A DNA stretch of 64,000 nt from an uncultured Alphaproteobacteria bacterium (GTDB taxonomy: Bacteria; Pseudomonadota; Alphaproteobacteria; Rhodobacterales; Rhodobacteraceae). The notes under the pieces were generated by a model, which made no database searches, was not told the DNA's origin, and saw nothing but the letters and a program-made list of their open reading frames with translations. Each line of letters opens with the position of its first letter. Within the stretch, counting starts at the first letter, position 1. The translations under genes and the position numbers were made by a program. Location of the stretch: NCBI GenBank assembly GCA_902537215.1, contig CACBAM010000007.1, forward strand, positions 62,001-126,000. The letters run 5' to 3'. Shown in pieces: positions 1 through 9,123 of this stretch.

Positions 1-2
1 AG

Positions 3-749
3 GCTAGAGGTTTAAGCTGGGATATATCTTGTTTCAGAATAATAAATGAAACTGAAGAAGAAAAAGCTGGGGATATCAGTGCCCTTTTGTGTGGGAACGG
101 TGAAGCAGATATCCTTATGAAGGGGGATTTGCATTCAGATACTTTCATGAGATCTGTAATTGCGAAAAAAAATAATCTGAGAACAAAAAACAAGATTGTT
201 CACCAATTTTATATAACTAATGACGATATGAATACAGGAATTATGGTCTCAGATGCAGCAGTAAACATCAAACCTAGTGAGAAAACTCTAAAAACAGTGA
301 TTGAAATAATGGTTAAAAGCTTGAAAACACTGGGTATAAAAACCCCAAAAATTGCATTTTTATCTGCTAGTGAGATTGTTATGGAAAATATGGAGTCAAC
401 TATAACTGCTCATAACTTGAAGGAATGGGCCACAGAAAATATTAAAGAAGCATTGTTTTCTGGCCCTCTAGCTCTTGACCTTATAATTAGTAGAGATGCT
501 GCAATTAAAAAAGGATTGGGGAATGACCCCGTTGCGGGCCAATCGAATGGGATCGTAGTACCAGAAATTGTATCCGGTAATACTCTTTACAAGTCACTTG
601 TATATTTTGCTGGAGGGTGCGCAGCAGGCATAGTTCTAGGAGCTAAAGTACCTGTTCTACTCACAAGTCGAGCAGATCCACCGGAAGCAAGGCTTGCTTC
701 TATAGCACTAGCCAGCATCTTGAGTGATGACAGGGCCCAACATGGCTAA
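3..749 (+). CDS. Phosphate acetyl/butyryltransferase family protein, 5' end cut by window
   Basis: The reading frame is open from base 3, so the gene begins upstream; the TTG at 87 is internal. The family transfers acyl groups between CoA and phosphate in the cytoplasm, linking acyl-CoA to acyl-phosphate. Visible family segments are ADILMKGDLHSD near the start of the visible part, GPLALDLIISRDAA in the middle, and DPVAGQSNGIVVPE followed by a glycine-rich GCAAGIVLGAKVPV helix near the C-terminus. In Alphaproteobacteria this domain is often preceded by a MaoC hydratase domain, which would lie outside the window. No acetate kinase follows. The stop overlaps the end of the convergent protease gene by four bases. 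Acetyl versus butyryl specificity cannot be told from this part. Confidence 0.8.
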   Translation, partial: ARGLSWDISCFRIINETEEEKAGDISALLCGNGEADILMKGDLHSDTFMRSVIAKKNNLRTKNKIVHQFYITNDDMNTGIMVSDAAVNIKPSEKTLKTVIEIMVKSLKTLGIKTPKIAFLSASEIVMENMESTITAHNLKEWATENIKEALFSGPLALDLIISRDAAIKKGLGNDPVAGQSNGIVVPEIVSGNTLYKSLVYFAGGCAAGIVLGAKVPVLLTSRADPPEARLASIALASILSDDRAQHG

Positions 750-3601
750 ACATTATGAATAGATAAACCAAGATCTTTAATCTCTTTTTCAAAATGCTTT
801 CCGGAAATCACGGATCTCTTAGGTTTGCCAGTCAAATATTTGTTTGACACTTCTACAAGTCTTTCAACTGAACAATTAATAACACGGCTCCTGAAAATTT
901 TTCTTTTGGATTGGTCTATTCCTCTTATATTTTGATTAAAATCCGCTCTTGCCTCGCCAGCGGGTGAGCCGGGTTTGTCAATCGAAGAGATAACACCTAA
1001 TATTCCTTCTTCCAATTTTTCTGAGTTTATAGATTTCAATGACCATTCAATAGATTCATTGAATGCGTTAAAAGTCTCCTTGCAATTTGGGTCTCGATAT
1101 GAAAAAAACCTAAAGGAACGAGATGCAGAATCCTGCTGAGCACCTGAGCCGTAAGCTCCTCCCTTTTCCCTTATTGCAGAGTGAAGAAATCCATTTCGTA
1201 AAACAGCTCCTAAGACAGTAAGTATCGGTGCATCTGGATGATCATAACCGACGGTGGGGAATGCCTGAGCACAAAAATTTACATCCGATCCAGTAATCCA
1301 CGCAATTTCCTCAGATTGCAAGTCTACACCATTTAGAACGTCTAAGGTTTCTAAACCGGTTTTGGTTGTAGTTTCCTTATCAAAATTTTGATTACTTGCA
1401 CTTATAACTACCTCTATTTTTGAAGCAGGATTAATGAAGCTCTTTAACTTTGAAAATGACTCGAGCAACACTTCCATTTTTATTTTTCCGTTTGAATCTC
1501 GTAGCGTTTTGAGATTATGTATAGACGACACGCCGCCGACATATTCTGACACAGCACCAAACTTTGAGATTTGAGCTGACGCACCATTCATCGCTAGTAT
1601 GTGGCCACTCTGAGTAATTGATTTTTCTTTTCCAGCGATTTCGAATTGTGTAAGTTCTTCCAATCTCTTTATTTCATCAAGTCGAAATCCATGGATAGTA
1701 TCGTTCATTAAACTTTCAAGCTTCGAAAAGTTTTTTTTAAGGGCACTACCATGCAAACCAGCACTGAGGAGAAATTTATTACCTGAACTATCCGGAAGAA
1801 CATTGAAACTTAATCCTATTCCACCAGTACTTAGTGACTGTTCTTTTTGAACTTTTTCATAATCTTTCTCTCCTACGCCTACGCTTGTCACAACATCTGA
1901 GAAAAAATTACTATATCTAAGATCATCCAAATTTGCTGACTTTAAGGAGAACACTTTTGTAGTGTAATCTATCCCATTCGTTCCAGCATGGTAAAGATAT
2001 TTGATCTTATTGCCATCTTCTTGTTTGCAGCCAGTGGTATAAAATCTTTCTTTCTCAATATCATTAACAGTTACACAGGGAAGCAAACTAGGATCATCTT
2101 TTGAGTTCTGCCTTATTTCTAATTTTGTAGTAAGATCACGGATATTGTCTTTCTGTGTACTTGATAAGGACTTATTTTTTTCAGATAGTAACTTCTCAAG
2201 TTTCTCCATCTTATTTTTATCGTAATCAGTGTTCGGGATCAGTTGAAAGGTTACCCTGTGTTTATTTTCAATAAAGAATTTTTCAACAAGTCTCTCTAAA
2301 TGATTAGGTTCTTCCAATCTTTTCTTTAATTTTAAAAGAGATCCTTCAAGATCAAGAACTTCTAATGGATTGGAGTCATGCAAAATTGAAGGCATTGTCC
2401 CGAGCAAAAGTTGCAAACCATATGGCATACCACCTGATATCTCCCTTTGTGATATTTCGATTTGATGTAAGGAAGCCTCTATCAAATCTTTCTCTACACC
2501 ATTTAGAACTAGATCCCTGAAAACACTTAAGACTAACTCCTCAACAGCTTTCTCTTTTCCCTTTTTAACTCCCTCTAAACCGGCAACGAAAGCCATTTGT
2601 TTCTGTTCCGTTTCCATAAAGGTTATAGGAGATGGCGCTTTTCCTAAATCAGTGCTCTCAAGAGCTTTTCTCAGAGGTGAAGAAGAATTATCAAGCAAAA
2701 TATTTTCTAACAAACAAGCCTCTAAATGATCAACAGGATCTTTTGTAGAGTCTAGCAACCAGGCGACCACTACGTGATGATTGTTTTCATCGTCAGGAAG
2801 TGGGTTGTAATATGAATGACTATATTGTTCGACTTCGAAGGCAGGCTCTGGATTTACCCTAAGATTATCAAGCTTTGGAGTAAACTTTTTTAAGACTGAG
2901 TCTTCAATTTCTTGCTGTAGTTCATTTGCATCAATATTTCCATAAGAAAAAAACACAGCATTTGAAGGATGATAATACTTTTTGTGAAAGTTTTTTAGAT
3001 CTGCGTAGGTCAGATCAGGAATGAAATCAGGATCTCCACCAGAGTTAAACCCATAAGTTGTTGTGGGATATAGTGACTTTGAAACCCCATGCCATAATTG
3101 CCGTGGAACAGAACTCATAGCACCTTTCATCTCGTTATATACAACTCCTTTAAGGGCAAGCTTTTCTTTATCGCCATCTTTAATTAATTCAAACCTATGG
3201 CCTTCCTGCATGAAGTCGAGCTCATCTATATTTGGGAAAAAAGCAGCGTCTAAATATACCGACAGAAGATTCCTGTAATCCTTGTCGTTCAAAGTCGCAA
3301 ATGGGTAAGCAGTTATATCTGGATAGGTCATTGCATTCATAAAAGTGCTTAATGAGCGTCTCGTCATCATAAAAAATGGATCTCTCACTGGAAATTTTTC
3401 TGATCCACATAACACCGTATGCTCCAAAATATGCGCTATGCCACTGTGATCTTTAGGAATAGTCCTAAAAGCAACCGAAAAAGCTTTTTCTGTACTGTCA
3501 CAATCTAAATGTAGATGGGTGCATCCAAATTTTGAATGTTTAAACACGTGAGCATTTACCCTGAGCAATGGGATTTCTTTGGTATTTTGTAATTCGAACA
3601 T
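746..3601 (-). CDS. M16C family metalloprotease, presequence-protease (PreP/Cym1) type
   Basis: A 951-residue zinc peptidase of the insulinase superfamily. The inverted zinc motif HxxEH is at residues 57-61 (HILEH), and the distal zinc-ligand glutamate is most likely E157 in VVYNEMKG, the PreP spacing. Length and the two-half layout (N-terminal catalytic half, C-terminal half with a GGAYGSGA segment near residue 820) fit the M16C subfamily, which encloses and degrades short unfolded peptides. No signal peptide is evident, so a cytoplasmic peptide-scavenging role is likely by analogy with organellar PreP. It is transcribed alone, convergent with the acyltransferase gene and divergent from alanine dehydrogenase. 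Confidence 0.92.
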   Translation of the reverse strand: MFELQNTKEIPLLRVNAHVFKHSKFGCTHLHLDCDSTEKAFSVAFRTIPKDHSGIAHILEHTVLCGSEKFPVRDPFFMMTRRSLSTFMNAMTYPDITAYPFATLNDKDYRNLLSVYLDAAFFPNIDELDFMQEGHRFELIKDGDKEKLALKGVVYNEMKGAMSSVPRQLWHGVSKSLYPTTTYGFNSGGDPDFIPDLTYADLKNFHKKYYHPSNAVFFSYGNIDANELQQEIEDSVLKKFTPKLDNLRVNPEPAFEVEQYSHSYYNPLPDDENNHHVVVAWLLDSTKDPVDHLEACLLENILLDNSSSPLRKALESTDLGKAPSPITFMETEQKQMAFVAGLEGVKKGKEKAVEELVLSVFRDLVLNGVEKDLIEASLHQIEISQREISGGMPYGLQLLLGTMPSILHDSNPLEVLDLEGSLLKLKKRLEEPNHLERLVEKFFIENKHRVTFQLIPNTDYDKNKMEKLEKLLSEKNKSLSSTQKDNIRDLTTKLEIRQNSKDDPSLLPCVTVNDIEKERFYTTGCKQEDGNKIKYLYHAGTNGIDYTTKVFSLKSANLDDLRYSNFFSDVVTSVGVGEKDYEKVQKEQSLSTGGIGLSFNVLPDSSGNKFLLSAGLHGSALKKNFSKLESLMNDTIHGFRLDEIKRLEELTQFEIAGKEKSITQSGHILAMNGASAQISKFGAVSEYVGGVSSIHNLKTLRDSNGKIKMEVLLESFSKLKSFINPASKIEVVISASNQNFDKETTTKTGLETLDVLNGVDLQSEEIAWITGSDVNFCAQAFPTVGYDHPDAPILTVLGAVLRNGFLHSAIREKGGAYGSGAQQDSASRSFRFFSYRDPNCKETFNAFNESIEWSLKSINSEKLEEGILGVISSIDKPGSPAGEARADFNQNIRGIDQSKRKIFRSRVINCSVERLVEVSNKYLTGKPKRSVISGKHFEKEIKDLGLSIHNV

Positions 3602-3721
3602 GTTTGGAAGATAATACCTTTGAATTCGAATACAAGCTAAATAACACCCAAACTACTAAAAATTATATTTTTAATACTTTGGGTAACACTCTGGATTGTG
3701 ATATTATTAACTATAATTTTT

Positions 3722-3730
3722 AAAGGGGGA
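3722..3730 (+). promoter_or_regulatory. Strong ribosome binding site of alanine dehydrogenase
   Basis: The run AAAGGGGGA lies five bases before the ATG at 3736. It is one of the clearest Shine-Dalgarno sequences in the window and fixes the start. The 134-base divergent region 3602-3735 must hold the promoters of both this gene and the protease; an AT-rich TATAAT-like stretch is present around 3713 but no convincing -35 element could be paired with it. Confidence 0.6.
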
Positions 3731-3735
3731 TTTTA

Positions 3736-4833
3736 ATGATAATTGGAGTGCCTAAGGAAATTAAACCAAGTGAATATAGGGTTGGTATCACACCCTCAAC
3801 TGCTTCACGATTAATCGAAGAAAACCATACTGTACTTGTTCAAAAAAATAGCGGTGAAGGTATTGGCGCTACTGATGACGACTATGTAAAAGTGGGAGTA
3901 AATGTTGTTGACGGACCTGAAGAGATTTTTAAAAACAGCAATATGATCGTGAAAGTAAAAGAACCTCAAGAATCTGAATGGAAAATGCTCAAAGAAGAAC
4001 AAATTCTTTTCACTTACCTTCATTTAGCCGCAGATCCAAAACAAGCAAAAGGCTTAATGGATGCAAAATGCCACGCAATTGCATATGAAACAATTACTGA
4101 CAACAAAGGCGCATTACCCCTTTTAGCACCTATGAGTGAAATTGCTGGAAGATTAGCAGTTTTTGAAGGTGCTTATCACTTAAAAAAGACCTGTGGAGGA
4201 CCTGGCTCTTTAATATCTGGTGTTCCAGGTGTAAAGCCTGCGAGAGTGATAATTTTAGGCGGCGGTATGGTTGGAACAAATGCAGCTCAAATGGCAATTG
4301 GAGTGGGGGCCGACGTCACAATCTTCGATAAATCTATTGAAAGATTAAGATACCTAAATGATATCTTCGGTAATTCAGCTAAGGTTCTTTACTCAGAACC
4401 TCTGGAACTTAAAAGCCAACTGGTTGACGCAGATCTAGTGATAGGTGCTGTATTGATACCTGGTGCAAGCGCTCCAAAACTAATTGAAAAGTCATTTCTA
4501 TCCAAAATGAAAAATAATTCTGTTTTAGTTGATGTTGCTATTGATCAAGGTGGATGCTTTGAAACATCAAAACCAACAACGCACCAAAATCCGATCTACT
4601 ATGAAGACGGTGTTTTACATTATTGTGTAGCAAATATGCCAGGCTCTGTGCCGAAGACAGCATCTTACGCTCTCAATAATGTTACAGCTAACTACATTTC
4701 AAAAATAGCAAGTTTGGGACTAGAGGCTTTAGAGCAAGATCAAAATTTAGCGATGGGATTGAATGTCTCAAAGGGACAGATCACTCATTCCGCGGTAAAG
4801 GAAGCATTGCTGGAGACTGTAAGCTGTAGCTAA
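3736..4833 (+). CDS. ald: Alanine dehydrogenase
   Basis: NAD-dependent enzyme interconverting L-alanine and pyruvate plus ammonia. The 365-residue length is typical. The start MIIGVPKEIK is the canonical family N-terminus. Substrate-binding R15, catalytic K75 (VKVKEP) and H96 (YLHLAAD) sit at the family positions. A Rossmann motif VIILGGGMVGTNAA near residue 170 and the C-terminal segment NMPGSVPKTAS also match. The upstream ribosome site is strong. The 17-base gap to the next gene suggests cotranscription with the vinyl-reductase homologue. In a heterotroph the usual role is alanine catabolism or nitrogen assimilation. Confidence 0.96.
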   Translation: MIIGVPKEIKPSEYRVGITPSTASRLIEENHTVLVQKNSGEGIGATDDDYVKVGVNVVDGPEEIFKNSNMIVKVKEPQESEWKMLKEEQILFTYLHLAADPKQAKGLMDAKCHAIAYETITDNKGALPLLAPMSEIAGRLAVFEGAYHLKKTCGGPGSLISGVPGVKPARVIILGGGMVGTNAAQMAIGVGADVTIFDKSIERLRYLNDIFGNSAKVLYSEPLELKSQLVDADLVIGAVLIPGASAPKLIEKSFLSKMKNNSVLVDVAIDQGGCFETSKPTTHQNPIYYEDGVLHYCVANMPGSVPKTASYALNNVTANYISKIASLGLEALEQDQNLAMGLNVSKGQITHSAVKEALLETVSCS

Positions 4834-4850
4834 AAAGTTGAGGTTTCAAG

Positions 4851-5816
4851 ATGAATGTGGACTTAGTTAATACTAAAGTTTTACTTTTAGGGAATACGGG
4901 CTATATCGGCACAACCCTTGCGAAAGTTTTGTTAGAAAAAAAGATTCAGATTATTTGCCCAATACGAAACAAAAAGAATCTTGAGAAAAAGAAAAATATT
5001 GTTTTTGTAGATATCTCTCAAATTGAAAGTTTTCTAGAAACATTAAGCGTAAAACCTACTACTATTATTTCCTGTATTGCTTCAAGAAGAGGAGGAATTA
5101 CAGATTCATGGAATGTTGAATACTCTCTAAATAAATTCTTTTTGGATTTATCTATAAGGGTAGGCATAAAGAGATTTATTCTTATATCTGCAATATGTGT
5201 TCAGAAGCCTAATCTAGAATTTCAAAAGGCGAAATTAGCCTTTGAACATCTTTTACAAAATTCAAGTCTTGAATATGAAATAATAAGACCTACCGCATTT
5301 TTCAAAAGTCTCTCTGGACAGATTGATAGAGTTAAAAAAGGAAAAAGCTTTTTAATTTTTGGTAATGGCGAATTAACATCTTGCAAGCCAATCTCTGCAC
5401 GTGATTTAAGCAAATTCATTATCCCGCTTGTTACTAGAAGTCAGTCTGAGAACAAAATTCATATAATAGGTGGCCCAGGCCCGCCCATCTCCCCTAAACG
5501 CCAAGCCGAGTTATTATTTGAGCTATGCAAAAAAGAAAAAAAATTTACTCACATATCTCCTAAGCTTTTCCTTGTGATCACCTATGCTCTCATCCCCTTA
5601 TCAATAGTCTCAAAAAAAATACGAGATTTAAGGGAATTCTTTAAGATTGCTTATTACTACGCGACGGAGTCTATGTTATTCTGGGATGAAAAAATTGGTT
5701 CTTATAGCTCCAATAAAACACCAGAATACGGTAATGAATCGTTAGAAGAATATTACAAAAAAATACTTAAGAACGATGTGGTTTATAAAGAATTAAAGGA
5801 TCAAAAACTATTTTAG
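4851..5816 (+). CDS. Divinyl chlorophyllide a 8-vinyl-reductase-like (BciA/DVR) SDR protein
   Basis: Atypical short-chain dehydrogenase of 321 residues with an N-terminal nucleotide-binding motif G14xxG17xxG20. Three segments resemble the BciA/DVR family as I remember it: SAICVQKPNLEFQKAK, RPTAFFKSLSGQI and SCKPISARDLSKF. That family reduces the 8-vinyl group of divinyl chlorophyllide with NADPH. No other pigment gene is in the window. The gene sits between alanine dehydrogenase and a GMC oxidoreductase whose start overlaps its end. Either the organism makes bacteriochlorophyll elsewhere, or this is a repurposed relative; the general NmrA-like or complex I NDUFA9-like groups are less likely alternatives. 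Confidence 0.72.
   Translation: MNVDLVNTKVLLLGNTGYIGTTLAKVLLEKKIQIICPIRNKKNLEKKKNIVFVDISQIESFLETLSVKPTTIISCIASRRGGITDSWNVEYSLNKFFLDLSIRVGIKRFILISAICVQKPNLEFQKAKLAFEHLLQNSSLEYEIIRPTAFFKSLSGQIDRVKKGKSFLIFGNGELTSCKPISARDLSKFIIPLVTRSQSENKIHIIGGPGPPISPKRQAELLFELCKKEKKFTHISPKLFLVITYALIPLSIVSKKIRDLREFFKIAYYYATESMLFWDEKIGSYSSNKTPEYGNESLEEYYKKILKNDVVYKELKDQKLF
5795..5812 (+). promoter_or_regulatory. Ribosome site AAAGGA followed by a candidate ATT start codon
   Basis: AAAGGA at 5795-5800 is followed, after nine bases, by ATT at 5810-5812, in frame with the GMC oxidoreductase. No ATG, GTG or TTG exists in this frame between the upstream stop at 5786 and the GTG at 5864, which lies inside the FAD-binding fold. 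The ATT would overlap the end of the preceding gene by seven bases. This is the best-supported start I can find; initiation at ATT is known for infC. Confidence 0.45.
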
Positions 5817-7468
5817 ATAAAAAAAATATTAATCATTTTGCTGGCGACTTTGACTACATTGTTGTGGGTGCGGGCTCTTCTGGTTCGGCAATAGCGTACA
5901 GATTAGCGCAAGAAAACAATATGAAAGTTCTATTAATTGAATATGGGGGACAAAACACATCGGTATTTATAGATATGCCAGCGGCTCTATCATACCCTAT
6001 GAATTTGCAAAAATATAACTGGGGTTATAGAACAGAACCAGAACCAAACTTGTATGGAAGATCATTAATCTGTCCCAGAGGAAAAGGTTTAGGTGGATCA
6101 TCTTCAATCAATGGAATGATTTATGTACGAGGTCATCCTCAAGATTTCGATAATTGGAGCACCAAAGGGGCCTCAAGTTGGTCATTTGCAGATGTTCTCC
6201 CTTACTTCAAAAAAATGGAGTGTTGTGAAAGTAGACAATCAGCTTGGAGAGGAAAAAATGGCCCTATCCGTATAAAAACTGCAGAACAAAAAAACATATT
6301 GCATAAAGTTTTTTCAGATGCAGCTATGCAATGTGGTTACTCTTTTACTGAAGATTATAATGGCTATAAGCAAGAAGGCATTGGAGCTGCAGAAATGACT
6401 GTATATAAAGGCAAGAGATGGTCTACTGCCCAAGGCTATTTGAAAAATATAACAAAACAAAAAAACATTTGCATAATGACTTCATGTTTAGTTGATAAGC
6501 TATTGTTTTTAAATAATAAATGTAATGGAATCGTTTTTAAAAAGAAATCTGAAACTTTTTCTGTGCTATGCAAAAGAGGTGTCATATTAGCCGCTGGCCC
6601 CATTGGCAATCCCTGTATTTTACAGAGATCTGGAATAGGAGATTCAAAACATATTGCGGGCATTGGTATAAAACCTTTTCTGGATTTAAAAGGTGTTGGA
6701 AATAATTTACAGGATCATCTTGAGCTATATTTTCAAGTGAAATGCACTCAACCCGTTACTCTTTTTAGAAATACTAGCTTATTTTCAAAAGCTAAAATTT
6801 TCTTACAATGGTATATGTTCAAAAATGGGTTAGGAATATCAAATCAATTTGAAACTCTTGGCTTTCTTAAAACAGATAGACAACAAAAGTACCCTAACCT
6901 GCAGTATCACTTTTTACCTCTAGCAATAAATTATGACGGATCATCACCACACAGAGGGGATGGCTTTCAGTTCCATGTAGGGACGATGCGGTCAAAATCT
7001 AGGGGATTTGTTGCCATTAAGAATGCAGATCCACAAATCTCTCCTATTATAAAGTTTAACTATCTTAGTCACTCTGATGACCTGAAGGATTTTCGAAATG
7101 CAATTAGAATAACAAGAAATATTCTAAATCAGCCTGCTTTTATAGATTATGCGGGCCAAGAAATTCAACCAAAGCCAACTTTGAAGTCGAATAGGGAGTT
7201 GGATGAGTTCATAAAGGCGAGCGTTGAGTCAGCGTTTCACCCTTGTGGTACCTGCAAAATGGGGGATCCTGCTGATAAAGAAACAGTTGTAACACCCGAA
7301 TGCAAAGTAAATGGTGTAGAAAATCTTTTTTGTGCAGATTCTTCAATTTTTCCTTCGATAACGAATGGCAACCTCAACGCCCCTAGCATTATGGTAGGAG
7401 AAAAAGCAGTAGACCATATTTTGAATAAGCCTTTATTACCAAAGGAGAATTTAGTTCCTTATAACTAG
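5810..7468 (+). CDS. GMC family FAD-dependent alcohol/choline dehydrogenase-like oxidoreductase
   Basis: FAD oxidoreductase of the glucose-methanol-choline family, about 552 residues. The ADP-binding segment FDYIVVGAGSSGSAIA is complete only if translation starts upstream of the GTG at 5864, hence the ATT at 5810 used here. Further GMC marks are the glycine-rich GKGLGGSSSINGMIYVRG near residue 100, the PROSITE-2-like GPIGNPCILQRSG, and the C-terminal catalytic stretch FHPCGTCKMG (active-site His) with a second conserved position in NGNLNAPSIM. The substrate is probably a primary alcohol or choline-like compound but cannot be fixed. It overlaps the BciA-like gene and is probably translationally coupled to it. 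Confidence 0.88.
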   Translation: MLDKKNINHFAGDFDYIVVGAGSSGSAIAYRLAQENNMKVLLIEYGGQNTSVFIDMPAALSYPMNLQKYNWGYRTEPEPNLYGRSLICPRGKGLGGSSSINGMIYVRGHPQDFDNWSTKGASSWSFADVLPYFKKMECCESRQSAWRGKNGPIRIKTAEQKNILHKVFSDAAMQCGYSFTEDYNGYKQEGIGAAEMTVYKGKRWSTAQGYLKNITKQKNICIMTSCLVDKLLFLNNKCNGIVFKKKSETFSVLCKRGVILAAGPIGNPCILQRSGIGDSKHIAGIGIKPFLDLKGVGNNLQDHLELYFQVKCTQPVTLFRNTSLFSKAKIFLQWYMFKNGLGISNQFETLGFLKTDRQQKYPNLQYHFLPLAINYDGSSPHRGDGFQFHVGTMRSKSRGFVAIKNADPQISPIIKFNYLSHSDDLKDFRNAIRITRNILNQPAFIDYAGQEIQPKPTLKSNRELDEFIKASVESAFHPCGTCKMGDPADKETVVTPECKVNGVENLFCADSSIFPSITNGNLNAPSIMVGEKAVDHILNKPLLPKENLVPYN

Positions 7469-7484
7469 ATCCTCATATACCTTA

Positions 7485-7502
7485 GATATAATTCGTTATA
7501 TT
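7485..7502. other. Small hairpin with TTCG loop between convergent genes
   Basis: ATATAA (7486-7491), loop TTCG, TTATAT (7496-7501), with a possible G-T closing pair. It lies between the end of the GMC gene and the end of the Nudix gene. A UUCG tetraloop is unusually stable, but the stem is all A-T and no T-run follows, so a terminator role is only possible. Confidence 0.25.
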
Positions 7503-7534
7503 GCTAAAATCACCCTTCCCTACAAATTTTTTGG

Positions 7535-7924
7535 TCAGAGATAATTTAAAATATGTCTATCACCATCAATATATGTAAAGTTTTTCAGTTGAGTATGTGG
7601 CACCCATTTAAACTCTGAATGAACATTTAGACTGATTTGACCAGATAATATAATTGCATAATAATAGTGGACATAAATATTTTTATCTGTCTTATTCAAG
7701 TCAATAGTTGCTATCATATTACCAACTTTGATATTCAGAGAAAGTTCTTCTTTAATTTCCCTTATCAGAGCAGAAGTGAAAGTCTCGTTTTCTTCGACTT
7801 TTCCCCCTGGAAACTCCCATATTCCCTGGGAATTATCTTCAAAACTTCTGTTTGCAATAAGAAATAAATCATTTTTCATAATCACTGCCGCAACTACATC
7901 AATGCTCGCTTTATGTATAGACAT
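7535..7924 (-). CDS. MutT-type Nudix hydrolase
   Basis: A 129-residue Nudix protein. The Nudix box is seen as GGKVEENETF followed by REIKEEL (about residues 40-61), with all signature glutamates. Preceding it is the WEFPGGK segment usual in MutT-type (d)NTP diphosphatases that remove oxidised nucleotides such as 8-oxo-dGTP. It starts two bases after the stop of the MFS gene, so both probably share one mRNA. Substrate is not proven by the motif alone; other nucleoside diphosphate derivatives are possible. Confidence 0.88.
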   Translation of the reverse strand: MSIHKASIDVVAAVIMKNDLFLIANRSFEDNSQGIWEFPGGKVEENETFTSALIREIKEELSLNIKVGNMIATIDLNKTDKNIYVHYYYAIILSGQISLNVHSEFKWVPHTQLKNFTYIDGDRHILNYL

Positions 7925-7926
7925 CT

Positions 7927-9105
7927 TTAAAACCTTGTTTTCATTTTAAAGATAAAGAGCAATGAAAAAAAAGGACATACAGACAAAGCTAACAAAAAAA
8001 TAATTAAACTATTCATATTTTCGTGAAATATTCCTGATAAAAAAGGCGCACATGCCATCCCCAGCGCAGTAGGAGCCCATATGTATCCTTTAACTCTCCC
8101 AATAACTTGTGGCTCAAAAAATAAATTTGGGACATATCCACCTGTTACAGTCAGCAAGCCATGACCCATACCAAAAAGAGCCATAGCGATAATACATACA
8201 TAGAAGTTGGGTATAAGTATTATGATTAATGATAACGGTACAATTGCGCTAGCTACTAGGCCTGTAAGTCTAGCATCAAGAAATGTGGCAAACTTCATCT
8301 CTAAAAAGCGACCTACTAGCTGAAACGGTCCATATACACTCGCTAATACGATTGCAATTGAAGGATCATTAAAATTTGAGTTAAAAAACTGAATTAATGA
8401 CAGCGCAGTGGTAGAAAAAATTAAATATTCTGTAAACCCAAAAATCATCAAAATAGTAATTATGACTTTTTCTTTTTTAGACAATCTTAAGGGAACAAGA
8501 TCTATGATTGGTTTTTTAGCCTCATTTTTCTTCTCATCGTTTTTAAAGTTTAAATTTATAAAAAAATATACCGCCATTAGAAATAAAGATAACGACAGAA
8601 GCAAAAATATTGAATCCAGCCCACAATAGTTGCGTAAAAAACCGATAGTCAACCAACAGACTGAACTTGCGATAGCGCCATAAAATGTGATTATGGTAAT
8701 ATTCTTTCGTGAGTTTTGGTCATTTAGTTGAATTGCCGTGCTAAAAGCTACGTTATAAGTCGCTGAACTGAAACTTATTCCTATCAGCAGCATTGAAAAC
8801 AAAAATCCTAATAAGTCCTTAGTAAAATAAAGCGAGATAAACCCTATTGATCCTATAAAGAGCCCAGTCGAAAGAACTTTCAACCCTCCAGATCTGTCAA
8901 TTAAATAACCAACATAACTGGAAATAAGTACATTTATAAACAAAGATAGACTGACTATCATGGTAGTCGTCTCAAGGGACATCCCCAGTTTTTCAGCTAA
9001 CTCTACTTTGATTTGCGCAAAAGAATAAAACATCGCACCGTAGGCAATGATCTGACTTATACCCAGACTATGAACTGGAACAAAGCCTCCCAAGGTACGT
9101 TTCAT
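7927..9105 (-). CDS. MFS transporter
   Basis: A 392-residue inner-membrane protein with about twelve hydrophobic segments and the major facilitator layout. An MFS loop-2/3 motif occurs as GYLIDRSGGLKVL near residue 62. Residue 190 onward is a charged cytoplasmic loop (KNDEKKNEAKK), dividing two six-helix halves. It resembles monocarboxylate/OFA-like carriers but no substrate can be named. It is the first gene of a pair with the Nudix hydrolase and is preceded by the GFA gene 18 bases upstream on the same strand. Confidence 0.85.
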   Translation of the reverse strand: MKRTLGGFVPVHSLGISQIIAYGAMFYSFAQIKVELAEKLGMSLETTTMIVSLSLFINVLISSYVGYLIDRSGGLKVLSTGLFIGSIGFISLYFTKDLLGFLFSMLLIGISFSSATYNVAFSTAIQLNDQNSRKNITIITFYGAIASSVCWLTIGFLRNYCGLDSIFLLLSLSLFLMAVYFFINLNFKNDEKKNEAKKPIIDLVPLRLSKKEKVIITILMIFGFTEYLIFSTTALSLIQFFNSNFNDPSIAIVLASVYGPFQLVGRFLEMKFATFLDARLTGLVASAIVPLSLIIILIPNFYVCIIAMALFGMGHGLLTVTGGYVPNLFFEPQVIGRVKGYIWAPTALGMACAPFLSGIFHENMNSLIIFLLALSVCPFFSLLFIFKMKTRF

Positions 9106-9123
9106 TCCTGTAATATTTTTAGT

